64,000 nt of DNA from Candidatus Limivivens intestinipullorum (lineage in GTDB: Bacteria; Bacillota; Clostridia; Lachnospirales; Lachnospiraceae): contig DVIQ01000023.1 of NCBI GenBank assembly GCA_018711185.1, positions 62,001 through 126,000 of the forward strand, given 5' to 3'. Of this stretch, positions 1-7,562 are shown piece by piece. A program made the position numbers and the translations under genes. Position 1 is the stretch's first letter, and every line of letters starts with the position of its first letter. The notes beneath the pieces are model-generated. The model was not told the DNA's origin. It saw only the letters and a program-made list of their open reading frames with translations, and made no database searches.

Positions 1-179
1 AGGGCCGCTCTGTGCCCTATGACAGACTCCACCACTTATCCTGTTCTTTACCTTATGCTAACATTGTTTTTACAATCCGTCAACCTTTTTCTTCGATCCC
101 ACATTTTTCACAGTATTTTTGTTGATTTTTGTAAAGATTTTGTAAAAATAAGCCAAATTCCTTTGTAAAGTCCATGCCC

Positions 180-208
180 TTGACTTTACAATTCAAATTC
201 GATATTGT
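180..208 (+). promoter_or_regulatory. Putative promoter of the asparaginase gene
   Basis: TTGACT at 180-185 and TATTGT at 203-208 are separated by 17 bases. The implied transcript has a leader of about 100 bases containing a dispersed palindromic repeat. The -10 hexamer is a weak match. Confidence 0.4.
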
Positions 209-226
209 ATAAATACCCGAAGTCAA

Positions 227-278
227 ATGGACATGCAGGCATGTCCGCTTGGCTCGCTGCTCGCGGGAATAAAATCTG
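227..278 (+). repeat. Dispersed repeat family C, copy 1
   Basis: About 50 bases starting ATGGACATGCAGGCATGTCC align closely with 33281-33332, with mostly transition differences. The element contains the palindromic core GGACATGCAGGCATGTCC and lies in a leader. It is a short non-coding intergenic repeat of unknown function. Confidence 0.55.
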
Positions 279-318
279 CCGGGGAACGCGCAGATTCACC
301 AGAAAGAGGAAATGAGCT

Positions 319-1320
319 ATGAAAAAACTGCTTTTAATCGCCACCGGCGGCACCATTGCTTCCAAATACACGGAAAAAGGGCTGAGTCCCCAGATCTCAG
401 CCAAAGAGCTTCTCTCCTATGTGCCGGCCGCCGGAGATTTCTGTGAAATTGACGCCATCCAGCCTTTCAGCCTGGACAGTACCAATATCGGCGCGCCCCA
501 GTGGCTTGCGCTGGCCGCTCTGATTGAAAAGTCCTACATCTCCTATGATGGCTTCGTAATCTGCCACGGAACGGACACCATGGCTTACACGGCCGCGGCG
601 CTCTCTTATCTGATCCAGAACAGCCCAAAGCCCATCGTAGTCACCGGAGCACAGAAGCCCATCGATCTGGCCATCACCGACGCCCGTGCTAATCTTCTGG
701 ACAGCCTCCGCTTCGCCTCCCACGACCGGGCCCACGGGGTGAATATTGTGTTCGGCGGCAGTGTCATCGCCGGTACCCGGGCAAAAAAAGAGCGCTCCAA
801 GAGCTACAATGCTTTTTCCAGCATTAATTACCCTCAGATCGCTGTGATACAGGATGACCGGATCGTTTTCTATATTGATGACAAGGGACAGCGCAAGGCT
901 CCGCTTAGCTTCTGCCAAAAGCTGAACGACCGGGTCTTTCTCCTGAAGCTGATTCCAGGCACCGGCGGAAGCGTCCTGGAAGCCCTGGCCTCCTCCTACG
1001 ACGCTTTTATCATTGAGTCCTTCGGCGTCGGCGGCTTTCCCGATTACGGGGACGGCAGCTTCCGCCGGGCCATCGCCCGCTGCCTTGCCGCCGGCAAACC
1101 CATCATCATGGCCACCCAGGTTACCCATGAGGGAAGCGATATGACCATTTATCAGGTGGGAAAGGTACTGAAAGATGAATTTCATCTGCTGGAATCCTAC
1201 GACATGACCCTGGAAGCCACGGTGGCGAAAACCATGTGGTGTCTGGGGCAGACTTCTGATTACGCAGAGTTTCGGCGGCTGTTTTATACCACGGTGAATC
1301 ACGATATTCTGTTCGCGTAG
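319..1320 (+). CDS. ansA: L-asparaginase, type I (cytoplasmic)
   Basis: The 333-residue protein hydrolyses L-asparagine to aspartate and ammonia. The N-terminus carries the family motif TGGTIAS (residues 9-15) with nucleophile Thr12. The second catalytic motif HGTDTM (83-88) supplies Thr85 and Asp86. A conserved Lys-containing segment GTRAKKERSKS follows near residue 153. There is no signal peptide, so it should be the cytoplasmic type I enzyme rather than the secreted high-affinity type II. Length is normal for the family. The start is the ATG after AGAGGAAATGAGCT. It is transcribed alone and convergently with the exchanger gene downstream, with only 33 bases between the stop codons. Glutaminase side activity cannot be excluded from sequence. 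Confidence 0.93.
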   Translation: MKKLLLIATGGTIASKYTEKGLSPQISAKELLSYVPAAGDFCEIDAIQPFSLDSTNIGAPQWLALAALIEKSYISYDGFVICHGTDTMAYTAAALSYLIQNSPKPIVVTGAQKPIDLAITDARANLLDSLRFASHDRAHGVNIVFGGSVIAGTRAKKERSKSYNAFSSINYPQIAVIQDDRIVFYIDDKGQRKAPLSFCQKLNDRVFLLKLIPGTGGSVLEALASSYDAFIIESFGVGGFPDYGDGSFRRAIARCLAAGKPIIMATQVTHEGSDMTIYQVGKVLKDEFHLLESYDMTLEATVAKTMWCLGQTSDYAEFRRLFYTTVNHDILFA

Positions 1321-1353
1321 GCTTAGCGAGACAGCGGGGATACTAATAATCAT

Positions 1354-2313
1354 TTATAAGACCGTCCAGAGATACCCCATATACAGAGCCGCCAGGGCAG
1401 CCCCCTGCAGCCGCCCCATCCTTTTCCCGGCAATGGCGGGTACGCAGAGAATCCCCGTCATCGCCAGAAGCAGCGGCAGTTCCAGGCGCAGCGCCCCGCT
1501 TTCCCAGGATATCGGCCGGATCAGCGCCGACAGGCCGCCTGCCAGCGTCAGGTTCAGCAGACTGGCTCCGATGATATTTCCCAGGGAGAGGGAGGCATGC
1601 CCTTTTCTCCAGGCCAACAGGGTAGCCACCAGCTCCGGCAGCGAGGTTCCCACCGCCACCAGGGTAAGAGAGATCAGACTGTCCGGTACGCCAAGGCATT
1701 CAGCAAGCTTCGGTCCGTATTCCGTCAGAAAACCCGCGTCGATATAAATTACCACCACTTCCAGAAGCATCCGTCCGATCTCCCAGAGGCTTTCCGACCC
1801 TGCCAGGCGTTTCCCGGATTTTTCCCTTTTGAGGAACGCGTTTCGATATGTCCAGGTGGACCGGAAGGCATTTCCCAGAAAGAGTGCCGCCAGGGCCAGA
1901 AGCACCGCCGCCGTTTCTTTCAAAAGGCCGCCAAAGGCCGCAGCGCTCCCGGCATACACCGCCAGAGCCGCAGCCATGAAGCACAAACCTGCCCGGATAT
2001 TTCTCACCTCAAAGCGGTCCGGCTTCATCGGTCTGAGCAGCAGAAAAATTCCGGCGATAAAGCCCAGATTACAGAGCGCGGCTCCAAGGGCATTTCCAAG
2101 GGCCATATCCGGAAGTCCCCGCGCCGCGGACATGGTGGCGAACACCGCCTCAGGCAAAGTCGTACACAAGCTTACAAGGGTCACTCCGATAAAGATTTCC
2201 GGAAGCCGCAGGCGCGCCGCCAGGGATACCGCGCTTTCCACCAGAAGGCTGCTGCCGCATACCAGCAGAAGAATACCAAAGCCGAACATCAGAAGATATG
2301 AAACAACTTCCAT
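1354..2313 (-). CDS. Sodium/calcium exchanger family (CaCA) membrane protein
   Basis: This is a 319-residue, highly hydrophobic protein with about ten predicted membrane spans. It has the two inverted alpha-repeats typical of YrbG/CaCA exchangers. The first contains TTLPEAVFA and the second the canonical GTSLPELVAT, whose Glu residues bind cation. The family exchanges Ca2+ (or K+) for Na+ or H+ at the cytoplasmic membrane. The chosen start is the ATG at 2313, preceded by GGGGA at a six-base spacing; a TTG four codons upstream is less likely. The first alpha-repeat has LCTTLPE in place of GTSLPE, a mild deviation that may affect ion choice. No neighbouring gene hints at the physiological ion. 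Confidence 0.85.
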   Translation of the reverse strand: MEVVSYLLMFGFGILLLVCGSSLLVESAVSLAARLRLPEIFIGVTLVSLCTTLPEAVFATMSAARGLPDMALGNALGAALCNLGFIAGIFLLLRPMKPDRFEVRNIRAGLCFMAAALAVYAGSAAAFGGLLKETAAVLLALAALFLGNAFRSTWTYRNAFLKREKSGKRLAGSESLWEIGRMLLEVVVIYIDAGFLTEYGPKLAECLGVPDSLISLTLVAVGTSLPELVATLLAWRKGHASLSLGNIIGASLLNLTLAGGLSALIRPISWESGALRLELPLLLAMTGILCVPAIAGKRMGRLQGAALAALYMGYLWTVL

Positions 2314-2369
2314 CGCTTTCCCCAAAGCCGTTCTTTCATGTCAGTATATGCGCGCTTCGGAAAGATTAG

Positions 2370-3392
2370 TCATCGATCCATCTCCGCCTGCCTTCCCGTA
2401 TTTTTGTGGTTAGCTATGATGCGGTCGATCTCTTTGCGGTCGCAGGAGGGAAGATCGCCGGGAATTGTATTTTTTACGGAACCAGTGGCGTTTCCGTACT
2501 CCAAAGCCTTCCGGCAGTCAAAGTCATAGGCCAGAAGCCCGTACAGCGCGCCGGAGACGTAGGCGTCCCCGCTCCCGATCCGATCCACCACTTCAATCTC
2601 CCGGTAGGGTTCTTCCTCGTAAAAAGCGTCTTCCTTGCTGTTGTAAATCACAGAACCGAAGGTGTGAACCTTGGGGCTGTGGACAATTCTCTGGGTAGAA
2701 GCCACAACAGAAATGGGATAATCTCTCGTAAAGCTTCTCATGATCTCCTTCACATCTCCTCCCTTTCCAAAGGTAAGACGCGCCGTGTCCTCCGAACAGA
2801 AAAAAATGTCCACATACGGCAGGATTTTCTCGATGCACGCTCTGGCCTCTTCCCCGGTCCAGAGGTTTCCCCTGAAATTCACGTCAAAGGAAATCAGAGT
2901 ACCGTTTTCCTTAAAACGCTTAATCATCTCAACGGCCGTTTCCCGGGTCTGCTCCGTCAAAGCCAGCGTGATTCCGCTGGTATGAAAGCATCTGGCAATG
3001 GAAAACATTTCCTCCGGAAATTCCGCGGTTCCGATCCGGCAGAAGGAAGAGTGCCGCCGGTCGTATACCAAGCCGGGCTTTCTTGGATAGGCTCCGCCCT
3101 CATAATAATACACGCCCAGCCTGGCGTCCCGGCTGCCGTCGTAAACCAGATAATCGTCGCTGACGCCGCAGAAACGCAGCTTATTCTTGGCGTAAATTCC
3201 CAGGGCATTGTCCGGAAGTTCGGAAATCATGCCCGTCCGCAGGCCCAGAAGGGATACGCCGGAGACCACGTTCAGCTCCGCTCCTCCCACCTGTTTTTCA
3301 AAGAGATCTCCCCGGACAATCCGCTCATTGTTTGGCGGCGACAGCCTCAGCAGAATCTCTCCAAGGGCCAGCAGATCAAATTGTTTTTCCAT
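2370..3392 (-). CDS. kdgK: PfkB-family sugar kinase, 2-keto-3-deoxygluconate kinase type
   Basis: This 340-residue ribokinase-fold enzyme probably phosphorylates 2-keto-3-deoxygluconate or a close keto-acid. It shows the PfkB signature-1 region with GGAELNVVSG (about 36-45) and the C-terminal signature DRIGSGDAYVSG (about 270-281), which carries the catalytic Asp. It is a paralogue of the kinase at 16.5 kb: same length, shared LPDN and LVYDR-type segments. It stands alone with its own strong promoter, not in an aldolase operon. The start ATG follows AAGGAGGAACGT. Substrate assignment is by family resemblance; other C6 keto-acids or ketohexoses are possible. Confidence 0.8.
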   Translation of the reverse strand: MEKQFDLLALGEILLRLSPPNNERIVRGDLFEKQVGGAELNVVSGVSLLGLRTGMISELPDNALGIYAKNKLRFCGVSDDYLVYDGSRDARLGVYYYEGGAYPRKPGLVYDRRHSSFCRIGTAEFPEEMFSIARCFHTSGITLALTEQTRETAVEMIKRFKENGTLISFDVNFRGNLWTGEEARACIEKILPYVDIFFCSEDTARLTFGKGGDVKEIMRSFTRDYPISVVASTQRIVHSPKVHTFGSVIYNSKEDAFYEEEPYREIEVVDRIGSGDAYVSGALYGLLAYDFDCRKALEYGNATGSVKNTIPGDLPSCDRKEIDRIIANHKNTGRQAEMDR

Positions 3393-3411
3393 GATACGTT
3401 CCTCCTTCGTT

Positions 3412-3457
3412 GCGATTCACAGCATCCGCAAGCACCTGCTGTTTGCGGCGCAAGAAG
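3412..3457 (+). repeat. Dispersed repeat family E, copy 1
   Basis: This stretch contains CACCTGCTGTTTGCGGCG and aligns over about 46 bases with 19398-19443. The similarity looks like roughly four in five positions by eye. It is intergenic in both places. Confidence 0.35.
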
Positions 3458-3531
3458 ATGATGAGCCATGTCTGCGCATCTTTTGTTTCATATTGCAAAA
3501 CATCATCTTGTATTGTGATATATCTGTTTTC

Positions 3532-3559
3532 ATTATACTATGGGGAACCCGTTTGTCAA
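3532..3559 (-). promoter_or_regulatory. Promoter of the solitary KDG-type kinase gene
   Basis: On the minus strand a perfect TTGACA (complement of 3554-3559) and a perfect TATAAT (complement of 3532-3537) are 16 bases apart. The stretch TGTTTTGCAATATGAAACA downstream of the start site is a loose inverted repeat that might be an operator. Confidence 0.75.
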
Positions 3560-3582
3560 TGCCGGAAAATGTAAAAAAAAGG

Positions 3583-3716
3583 CAACTGTTCAGCCCAGGT
3601 CTGCGCGCACGCTGTGCAGACCGTAAGAACGTGATTCAGGAGTGCGAAAATCCCATCGCCGAAGGCGATTTCAAACGGATTTTCGCAGTTACGGTTCAGC
3701 AAGGCTGAACTGTAAC
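3583..3716 (+). repeat. Modular palindromic repeat family A, full-length copy
   Basis: Three hairpin modules occur in order. The first is GTTCAGCCCAGG followed by GGTCTGCGC...GCAGACC. The second is the ATCGCCGAAGGCGAT hairpin flanked by direct/inverse ATCC. The third is an end palindrome of the GTTACGGTTCAGC...GCTGAAC type. The same modules recur at about a dozen other intergenic sites in this window. No open frame or transposase is present. Confidence 0.85.
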
Positions 3717-3886
3717 AAAAAAGGAGTGCCGGGTGCCTCGCGGCCCCGGCTTTGTCGTATGAAAAAGAAAATCTATGTGAAAAAGGTGTTGTCCTTTGAT
3801 GAGTATAGGATACCCTTTCTCTGTGAAGCCTTTGTGGAAAATTTTTGAAAAAACTGTGAAAGCGCCGCGGCAAGCCGGTCCCCCTC

Positions 3887-5479
3887 TTAGCCACAGATCG
3901 CTCTCAAATCCTCCTCCGGAGTGGTTACCGGCGCGATCCCGAAATTGTCCGCCAGATACTTCAGCACATTGGGAGAGACAAACGCGGGAAGCGTGGGGCC
4001 AAGACGGATATTTTTGATTCCCAGATACAGAAGGCTCAGAAGGATGCATACCGCTTTCTGCTCATACCAGGACAGCACCAGCGTCAGCGGAAGCTCATTA
4101 ATTCCGCACCCGAAAGCATCCGCCAGAGCCAAGGCAACCTTCACCGCGCTGTAGGCGTCGTTGCACTGTCCCATATCCATCAGCCTGGGCAGACCGGCCA
4201 CCGTGCCAAGATCCAGATCGTTGAAACGGTATTTTCCGCATGCCAGAGTCAGAACCACGGAATCCTTCGGCGTGCGCTTCACAAATTCCGTATAATAGTT
4301 TCTTCTCGCTCTGGCCCCGTCACAGCCGCCCACCAGGAAGAAACGGCTGATCTCTCCGGCTTTTACCGCCTCGATCACCTGATCCGCCACGCTCAAAACC
4401 GTTCCGTGTCCAAAACCCGTGGTCAGCGTCTTTCCTCCGTTTATTCCGGTAAATTCCTGATCCTCTTTGTATCCTCCAAGCTCCAGGGCCTTGCGGATCA
4501 CCGGCGTGAAATCTCTCTTCTCATCAATATGTGCCACCCCCGGATAGGAAACCGCCCCGGTGGTAAATACCCGGTCCGAGTAGCTGTCCTTTACCGGCAT
4601 CAGACAGTTCGTGGTAAACAGAACAGGTGCCGGAATGCCGGCAAATTCCTTCTGCTGATTCTGCCATGCCGTGCCGAAATTCCCCTTCAGATGCGGATAT
4701 CTGCGAAGCTTAGGATAGCCGTGGGCCGGAAGCATTTCTCCGTGGGTATAAATGTTCACGCCTTTTCCGCTGGTCTGCTCCAGAAGGCACTGCAAATCAT
4801 AGAGATCATGTCCCGAAACCACAATAAACGGCCCTTTCTCCACCTTCATGGACACCTGAGCCGGCGCAGGGGTTCCAAAGGTCTCTGTATTTGCCTTATC
4901 CAGAAGTTCCATACATGCCAGGTTCACCTTCCCCACTTCCATGACAATCGGAAGCAGTTCGTCCATGCCCCAGTCTTCCGCCAAAGCATACAGCGCCTTA
5001 TAAAAAAACGCGTTGACCTCCGGGTTTGTGCGCTCCAGAACCCGGGCGTGCCAGGCATAGGCGGACATTCCCCGGATTCCGAACAGGATCAGGGATTTCA
5101 AGGAACGTACATCCTCCTGAGCCTCCCAGATCCGGTTCATGTCAAAGGCGTCCGTGTTCCCGCAGGGAGAGGCGCATGCCGCGCACCCCGGCGCCAAGCG
5201 GGCTTTTTCTTCATTTACCCGGTTGGTCAGTTCCCGAATACGCTCGTTGTCAAAGCTGACATTCGTTACCGTGGCGAACAGCCCTTCCAGGATCAGTTCA
5301 TCCGTCCGCTCCGTCTGTCCGGCGTTCACACACGCCCTGGCAAGACCGATCAGCGCGCCTGTCAGCTCATCCTGGAGCGCCGCTGTGTCCGCGTTCTTCC
5401 CGCAGACGCCCCGGCTTCCCGTGCATCCAGCACATCCCGCTGTCTGCTCACACTGAAAACAAAACATTTTTTTATCCAT
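3887..5479 (-). CDS. hcp: Hydroxylamine reductase / hybrid-cluster protein
   Basis: The 530-residue Hcp reduces hydroxylamine and, in current understanding, nitric oxide, protecting anaerobes from nitrosative stress. The N-terminus has the cubane ligand cysteines in CFQCEQTAGCAGC (Cys7, Cys10, Cys19, then Cys26 in GVCGK), the spacing seen in strict anaerobes. Hybrid-cluster ligand regions are visible: GGCDGARARRNYY, LACGKYRFN, MGQCNDAYSA and LSWYEQKAV. The protein is cytoplasmic. The start ATG lies seven bases after GGAGG. It sits 34 bases downstream of a two-cluster ferredoxin-like gene that probably supplies electrons; both share one promoter near 6.24 kb. Confidence 0.96.
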   Translation of the reverse strand: MDKKMFCFQCEQTAGCAGCTGSRGVCGKNADTAALQDELTGALIGLARACVNAGQTERTDELILEGLFATVTNVSFDNERIRELTNRVNEEKARLAPGCAACASPCGNTDAFDMNRIWEAQEDVRSLKSLILFGIRGMSAYAWHARVLERTNPEVNAFFYKALYALAEDWGMDELLPIVMEVGKVNLACMELLDKANTETFGTPAPAQVSMKVEKGPFIVVSGHDLYDLQCLLEQTSGKGVNIYTHGEMLPAHGYPKLRRYPHLKGNFGTAWQNQQKEFAGIPAPVLFTTNCLMPVKDSYSDRVFTTGAVSYPGVAHIDEKRDFTPVIRKALELGGYKEDQEFTGINGGKTLTTGFGHGTVLSVADQVIEAVKAGEISRFFLVGGCDGARARRNYYTEFVKRTPKDSVVLTLACGKYRFNDLDLGTVAGLPRLMDMGQCNDAYSAVKVALALADAFGCGINELPLTLVLSWYEQKAVCILLSLLYLGIKNIRLGPTLPAFVSPNVLKYLADNFGIAPVTTPEEDLRAICG

Positions 5480-5513
5480 TTTTTACCTCCATATAATCGA
5501 ATATCCTTTAAGA

Positions 5514-6197
5514 TTAAACCGCCGCTGCCAAAGTCTGGCACAGAGAACCGTCCGTTCCCACCACCACCGTCCGCACCGGCAGGGCTTTTCCGCTTTTTTC
5601 CAAAGCAGCGGCCACAGCCCGCTCAATTCCCCGGCAGCACGGGACTTCCATGCGCACGACCGTCAGGTTCTTTATGTCGTTCTGTTTCAGGATTTCCGTA
5701 AGCTTTTCGCTGTAATCCACATTGTCCAGCTTCGGACAGCCCACCAGAACGGCCCTGTCTCTGATAAAATCTTCATGGAAATTTCCGTACGCGTAAGCCG
5801 TACAGTCCGCGGCAATCAGAAGCGCGCTGTTCTGAAAATACGGAGCCGTCAAGGGCGCCAGCTTAATCTGTACCGGCCACTGACGAAGACGGGATACCCC
5901 CGGCGAGCGGTTTTCCATACGGTTCTCTATGCGGTCTTCTTCTGCATCCCTGGCAGCTTTGTCCCCTTTGTTTTTTCGGACCGCTTTCTCATCGTAGGCA
6001 GCGGCTTCCCGCTCCGTAAAAGTAATGGCTCCCGTGGGACAGGCCGGCAGGCAATCGCCCAGCCCGTCGCAGTAATCGTCCCGCAGCAAAACAGCTTTTC
6101 CCTCCGCCAGCCCAATGGCTCCCTCATGGCAGGCGCTGACGCAAAGTCCGCAGCCATTGCATTTTTCCTGATCTATCTGAATAATTTTTCGAATCAT
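5514..6197 (-). CDS. Two-cluster ferredoxin-like protein, likely Hcp electron donor
   Basis: This 227-residue protein has an N-terminal 2x[4Fe-4S] ferredoxin domain and a separate C-terminal part with its own cysteines (VGCPKLDN, EVPCCRGIE). The first cluster motif CNGCGLCVSAC is complete. The second reads CDGLGDCLPACP, so the position normally filled by the second cysteine is Leu; that cluster may be [3Fe-4S] or altered. The charged linker at about 70-100 (KKGDKAARDAEEDR...) joins the parts. It is the first gene of the hcp operon, which argues for a redox-partner role. The start ATG follows AAGGGGTGAAGAA. Some annotations call this family a generic 4Fe-4S binding protein. Confidence 0.85.
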   Translation of the reverse strand: MIRKIIQIDQEKCNGCGLCVSACHEGAIGLAEGKAVLLRDDYCDGLGDCLPACPTGAITFTEREAAAYDEKAVRKNKGDKAARDAEEDRIENRMENRSPGVSRLRQWPVQIKLAPLTAPYFQNSALLIAADCTAYAYGNFHEDFIRDRAVLVGCPKLDNVDYSEKLTEILKQNDIKNLTVVRMEVPCCRGIERAVAAALEKSGKALPVRTVVVGTDGSLCQTLAAAV

Positions 6198-6237
6198 TTC
6201 TTCACCCCTTTTCTCATCTGTCGGCGTTTACAGGCAT

Positions 6238-6281
6238 AGTATAACGGCAGATCTCAAAAAAAGATGTTGTTATTCCAACAA
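6238..6281 (-). promoter_or_regulatory. Promoter and candidate CRP/FNR-type operator of the Fe-S/hcp operon
   Basis: The minus-strand -10 TATACT is the complement of 6238-6243 and no good -35 is present. A dyad TTGTT-ATTCC-AACAA (6267-6281) is centred about 43 bases upstream of the predicted start site. That is where class II CRP/FNR-family activators bind, and Hcp genes are commonly controlled by such regulators. Assignment to a specific regulator is inference. Confidence 0.5.
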
Positions 6282-6300
6282 ACTTTTCAATTTCCGTTTA

Positions 6301-6330
6301 TTGCCCGCTAAAATCGAATTATGCTATAAT
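6301..6330 (+). promoter_or_regulatory. Promoter of the phosphatase / Cys-rich pair
   Basis: TTGCCC at 6301-6306 and an extended -10 TGCTATAAT (6322-6330) give an 18-base spacer. The leader is about 110 bases. Confidence 0.6.
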
Positions 6331-6445
6331 AGCCATGATAAATTTGAAAGCAGGTGCCGTTGTTTGCAGCCGTTCAGCATGGCCAAACGTTACGTTGTCT
6401 TTGACAGCACGGCAGCTCTGCTTCCGCTTGCGAGGAGGAAAGATT

Positions 6446-6967
6446 ATGTTTTATCTGATTCGGCACGGCCAAGCCGACTATTCCGAAAAGCACACAAAAA
6501 TCTATGAGGGCGTTGGAATCGATTTCTCTCCCCTATCTCCGGACGGCATCCGCCAGATCAAGCGTACCGCCCTGGATCCCCGTCTGAAAAACGCGGAACT
6601 GATTCTCTCCTCTCCCTATACCAGAGCCCTGCACACAGCCGCGATCCTGTCAAAGGAACTGCAAAAGGACATCGCGGTGGAGACCGATCTCCATGAATGG
6701 ATGGCAAACAAAAACTATCAGTACAATGCGGCACATATGCCGGATAACTATAAAGAATTTATGGACTGCAAAGGCGAATACCCGGATGGGATAGAACGGG
6801 AATGGGAGGACAACCATCGTCTTCAAACCCGTCTGACAGGCGTTCTGGAGAAATACCGGAAATACGGCCACGTCATTGTGGTGTGTCATGGAATTCTGAT
6901 TCATTCTGTGGCCCCGGACCATTGGCCGGAAAACGGAGAAATTATTGAATATGGAGGAGACCTATGA
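6446..6967 (+). CDS. Histidine phosphatase family protein
   Basis: The 173-residue protein belongs to the phosphoglycerate-mutase-like histidine phosphatases. The N-terminal LIRHGQAD provides the phospho-accepting His7. SSPYTRALHTA (about 50-60) is the usual second motif, and VVCHGIL near residue 151 gives the second catalytic His. I start it at the ATG after AGGAGG, placing the RHG motif at residue 6 as in the family; longer upstream readings are not conserved. The stop overlaps the next start as ATGA, so the two are translationally coupled. The substrate cannot be told from sequence. Confidence 0.85.
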   Translation: MFYLIRHGQADYSEKHTKIYEGVGIDFSPLSPDGIRQIKRTALDPRLKNAELILSSPYTRALHTAAILSKELQKDIAVETDLHEWMANKNYQYNAAHMPDNYKEFMDCKGEYPDGIEREWEDNHRLQTRLTGVLEKYRKYGHVIVVCHGILIHSVAPDHWPENGEIIEYGGDL

Positions 6968-7296
6968 TTATCGAAAATCACCCAAAAGAACTGGCGGCTA
7001 TGCAGGAATTTCACAAAGGCAACCGGGCCGAAGGCCTGCGGCTTCAGGAAGAATTTGCCGCGGAATTTCGCAAAGAATATCAGGACAAGGATCATTGCCC
7101 CTGCAAAAAGGCCTGCCGCTATCACGGAAACTGTAAGGAATGTGTGGCTATTCACCGGGCTCATCAGGAACATGTACCCAACTGTATGCGAGAGCTGCTG
7201 AATAAAAAATTTAAGCTTCTTTCAGAGCTGACCGAGCATACTCTGGCCAATGAAATCGAGCCGCCCAAAGAAGTGCTGCGGAAAGAATTTTTATAA
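6964..7296 (+). CDS. Small Cys-rich protein, putative metal-binding
   Basis: The protein has 110 residues. It shows a helical N-terminus rich in Glu/Lys and a central cluster of Cys and His (HCPCKKACRYHGNC, then CVAIHRAHQEHVPNC, about 44-77) compatible with one or two metal sites. The C-terminal segment is charged. It overlaps the phosphatase stop by four bases, so co-expression is certain to the extent the operon is. I recognise the cysteine pattern as recurrent in clostridial small proteins but cannot name a function. The length and coupling argue that it is real. Confidence 0.7.
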   Translation: MIIENHPKELAAMQEFHKGNRAEGLRLQEEFAAEFRKEYQDKDHCPCKKACRYHGNCKECVAIHRAHQEHVPNCMRELLNKKFKLLSELTEHTLANEIEPPKEVLRKEFL

Positions 7297-7317
7297 AAAG
7301 ACGAAGGAAGTGAAAAA

Positions 7318-7443
7318 TTAACCATACGCTGCATGACCATTTCAGACTATGACAAAGTATATGATCTGTAGATGCATACCCCTGGCATGGGGCTCAATGA
7401 TCTGGACGATTCAAGAGAGGGAAGCGCAAAATACCTGAGAAAT
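7318..7443 (+). pseudogene. N-terminal remnant of a GNAT-type acetyltransferase
   Basis: Read in one frame, the stretch gives TIRCMTISDYDKVYDL, a TAG stop at 7369-7371, then MHTPGMGLNDLDDSREG and AKYLRN. This is the N-terminal pattern of small GNAT acetyltransferases, where Trp normally stands at the stop position. The initiating codon has become TTA behind a ribosome-site-like GAAGGAAG. Everything after about 42 codons is missing and replaced by the promoter region of the next gene. It is therefore a truncated, dead gene. Confidence 0.7.
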
Positions 7444-7491
7444 GCGTGGTTGCTGAACTGCCGGTTGCTTTTTTCTGTTGGCGGGTGTATA

Positions 7492-7520
7492 ATTGACATA
7501 TGTCAATAATATAATATAAT
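7492..7520 (+). promoter_or_regulatory. Promoter with perfect 16-bp palindromic operator
   Basis: ATTGACATATGTCAAT (7492-7507) is a perfect palindrome whose left half contains the -35 TTGACA (7493-7498). TATAAT follows at 7515-7520 with a 16-base spacer. A protein bound to the palindrome would block RNA polymerase. The adjacent gene encodes a DUF134 helix-turn-helix domain, so autorepression is the simple model. Confidence 0.8.
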
Positions 7521-7562
7521 ATACAGACTATACAACCCGTTTCTTCAAAGGAGGTGCCTTCC

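Larger units (their letters stand above)
1..318. other. Gene-free left edge with A+T-rich leader
   Basis: No coding region is supported here. Positions 60-215 are A+T-rich. The octamer TTTGTAAA occurs three times as a direct repeat (128-135, 139-146, 162-169), with TTTACA in the opposite sense at 185-190, so a repressor or activator could bind just ahead of the promoter at 180-208. From 227 the sequence is a copy of a short dispersed palindromic repeat also seen near 33.28 kb. Confidence 0.5.
3393..3886. other. Intergenic region with repeats, no supported gene
   Basis: The 494 bases between the kinase start and the hcp stop hold the kinase promoter (3532-3559), a repeat-family-E copy (3412-3457) and a full-length copy of repeat family A (3583-3716). 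Bases 3717-3886 hold only a 29-codon frame that I do not regard as a gene. Confidence 0.6.

Noticed and set aside
397..1353. 318-codon open frame opposite the asparaginase gene
   Set aside because: Asparaginase motifs are intact on the plus strand; the antisense frame has no ribosome site or recognisable domain.
3759..3848. Possible 29-residue peptide gene (MKKKIYVKKVLSF...)
   Set aside because: There is no ribosome site at a workable distance and no sign of conservation; it follows a repeat in an intergenic region.
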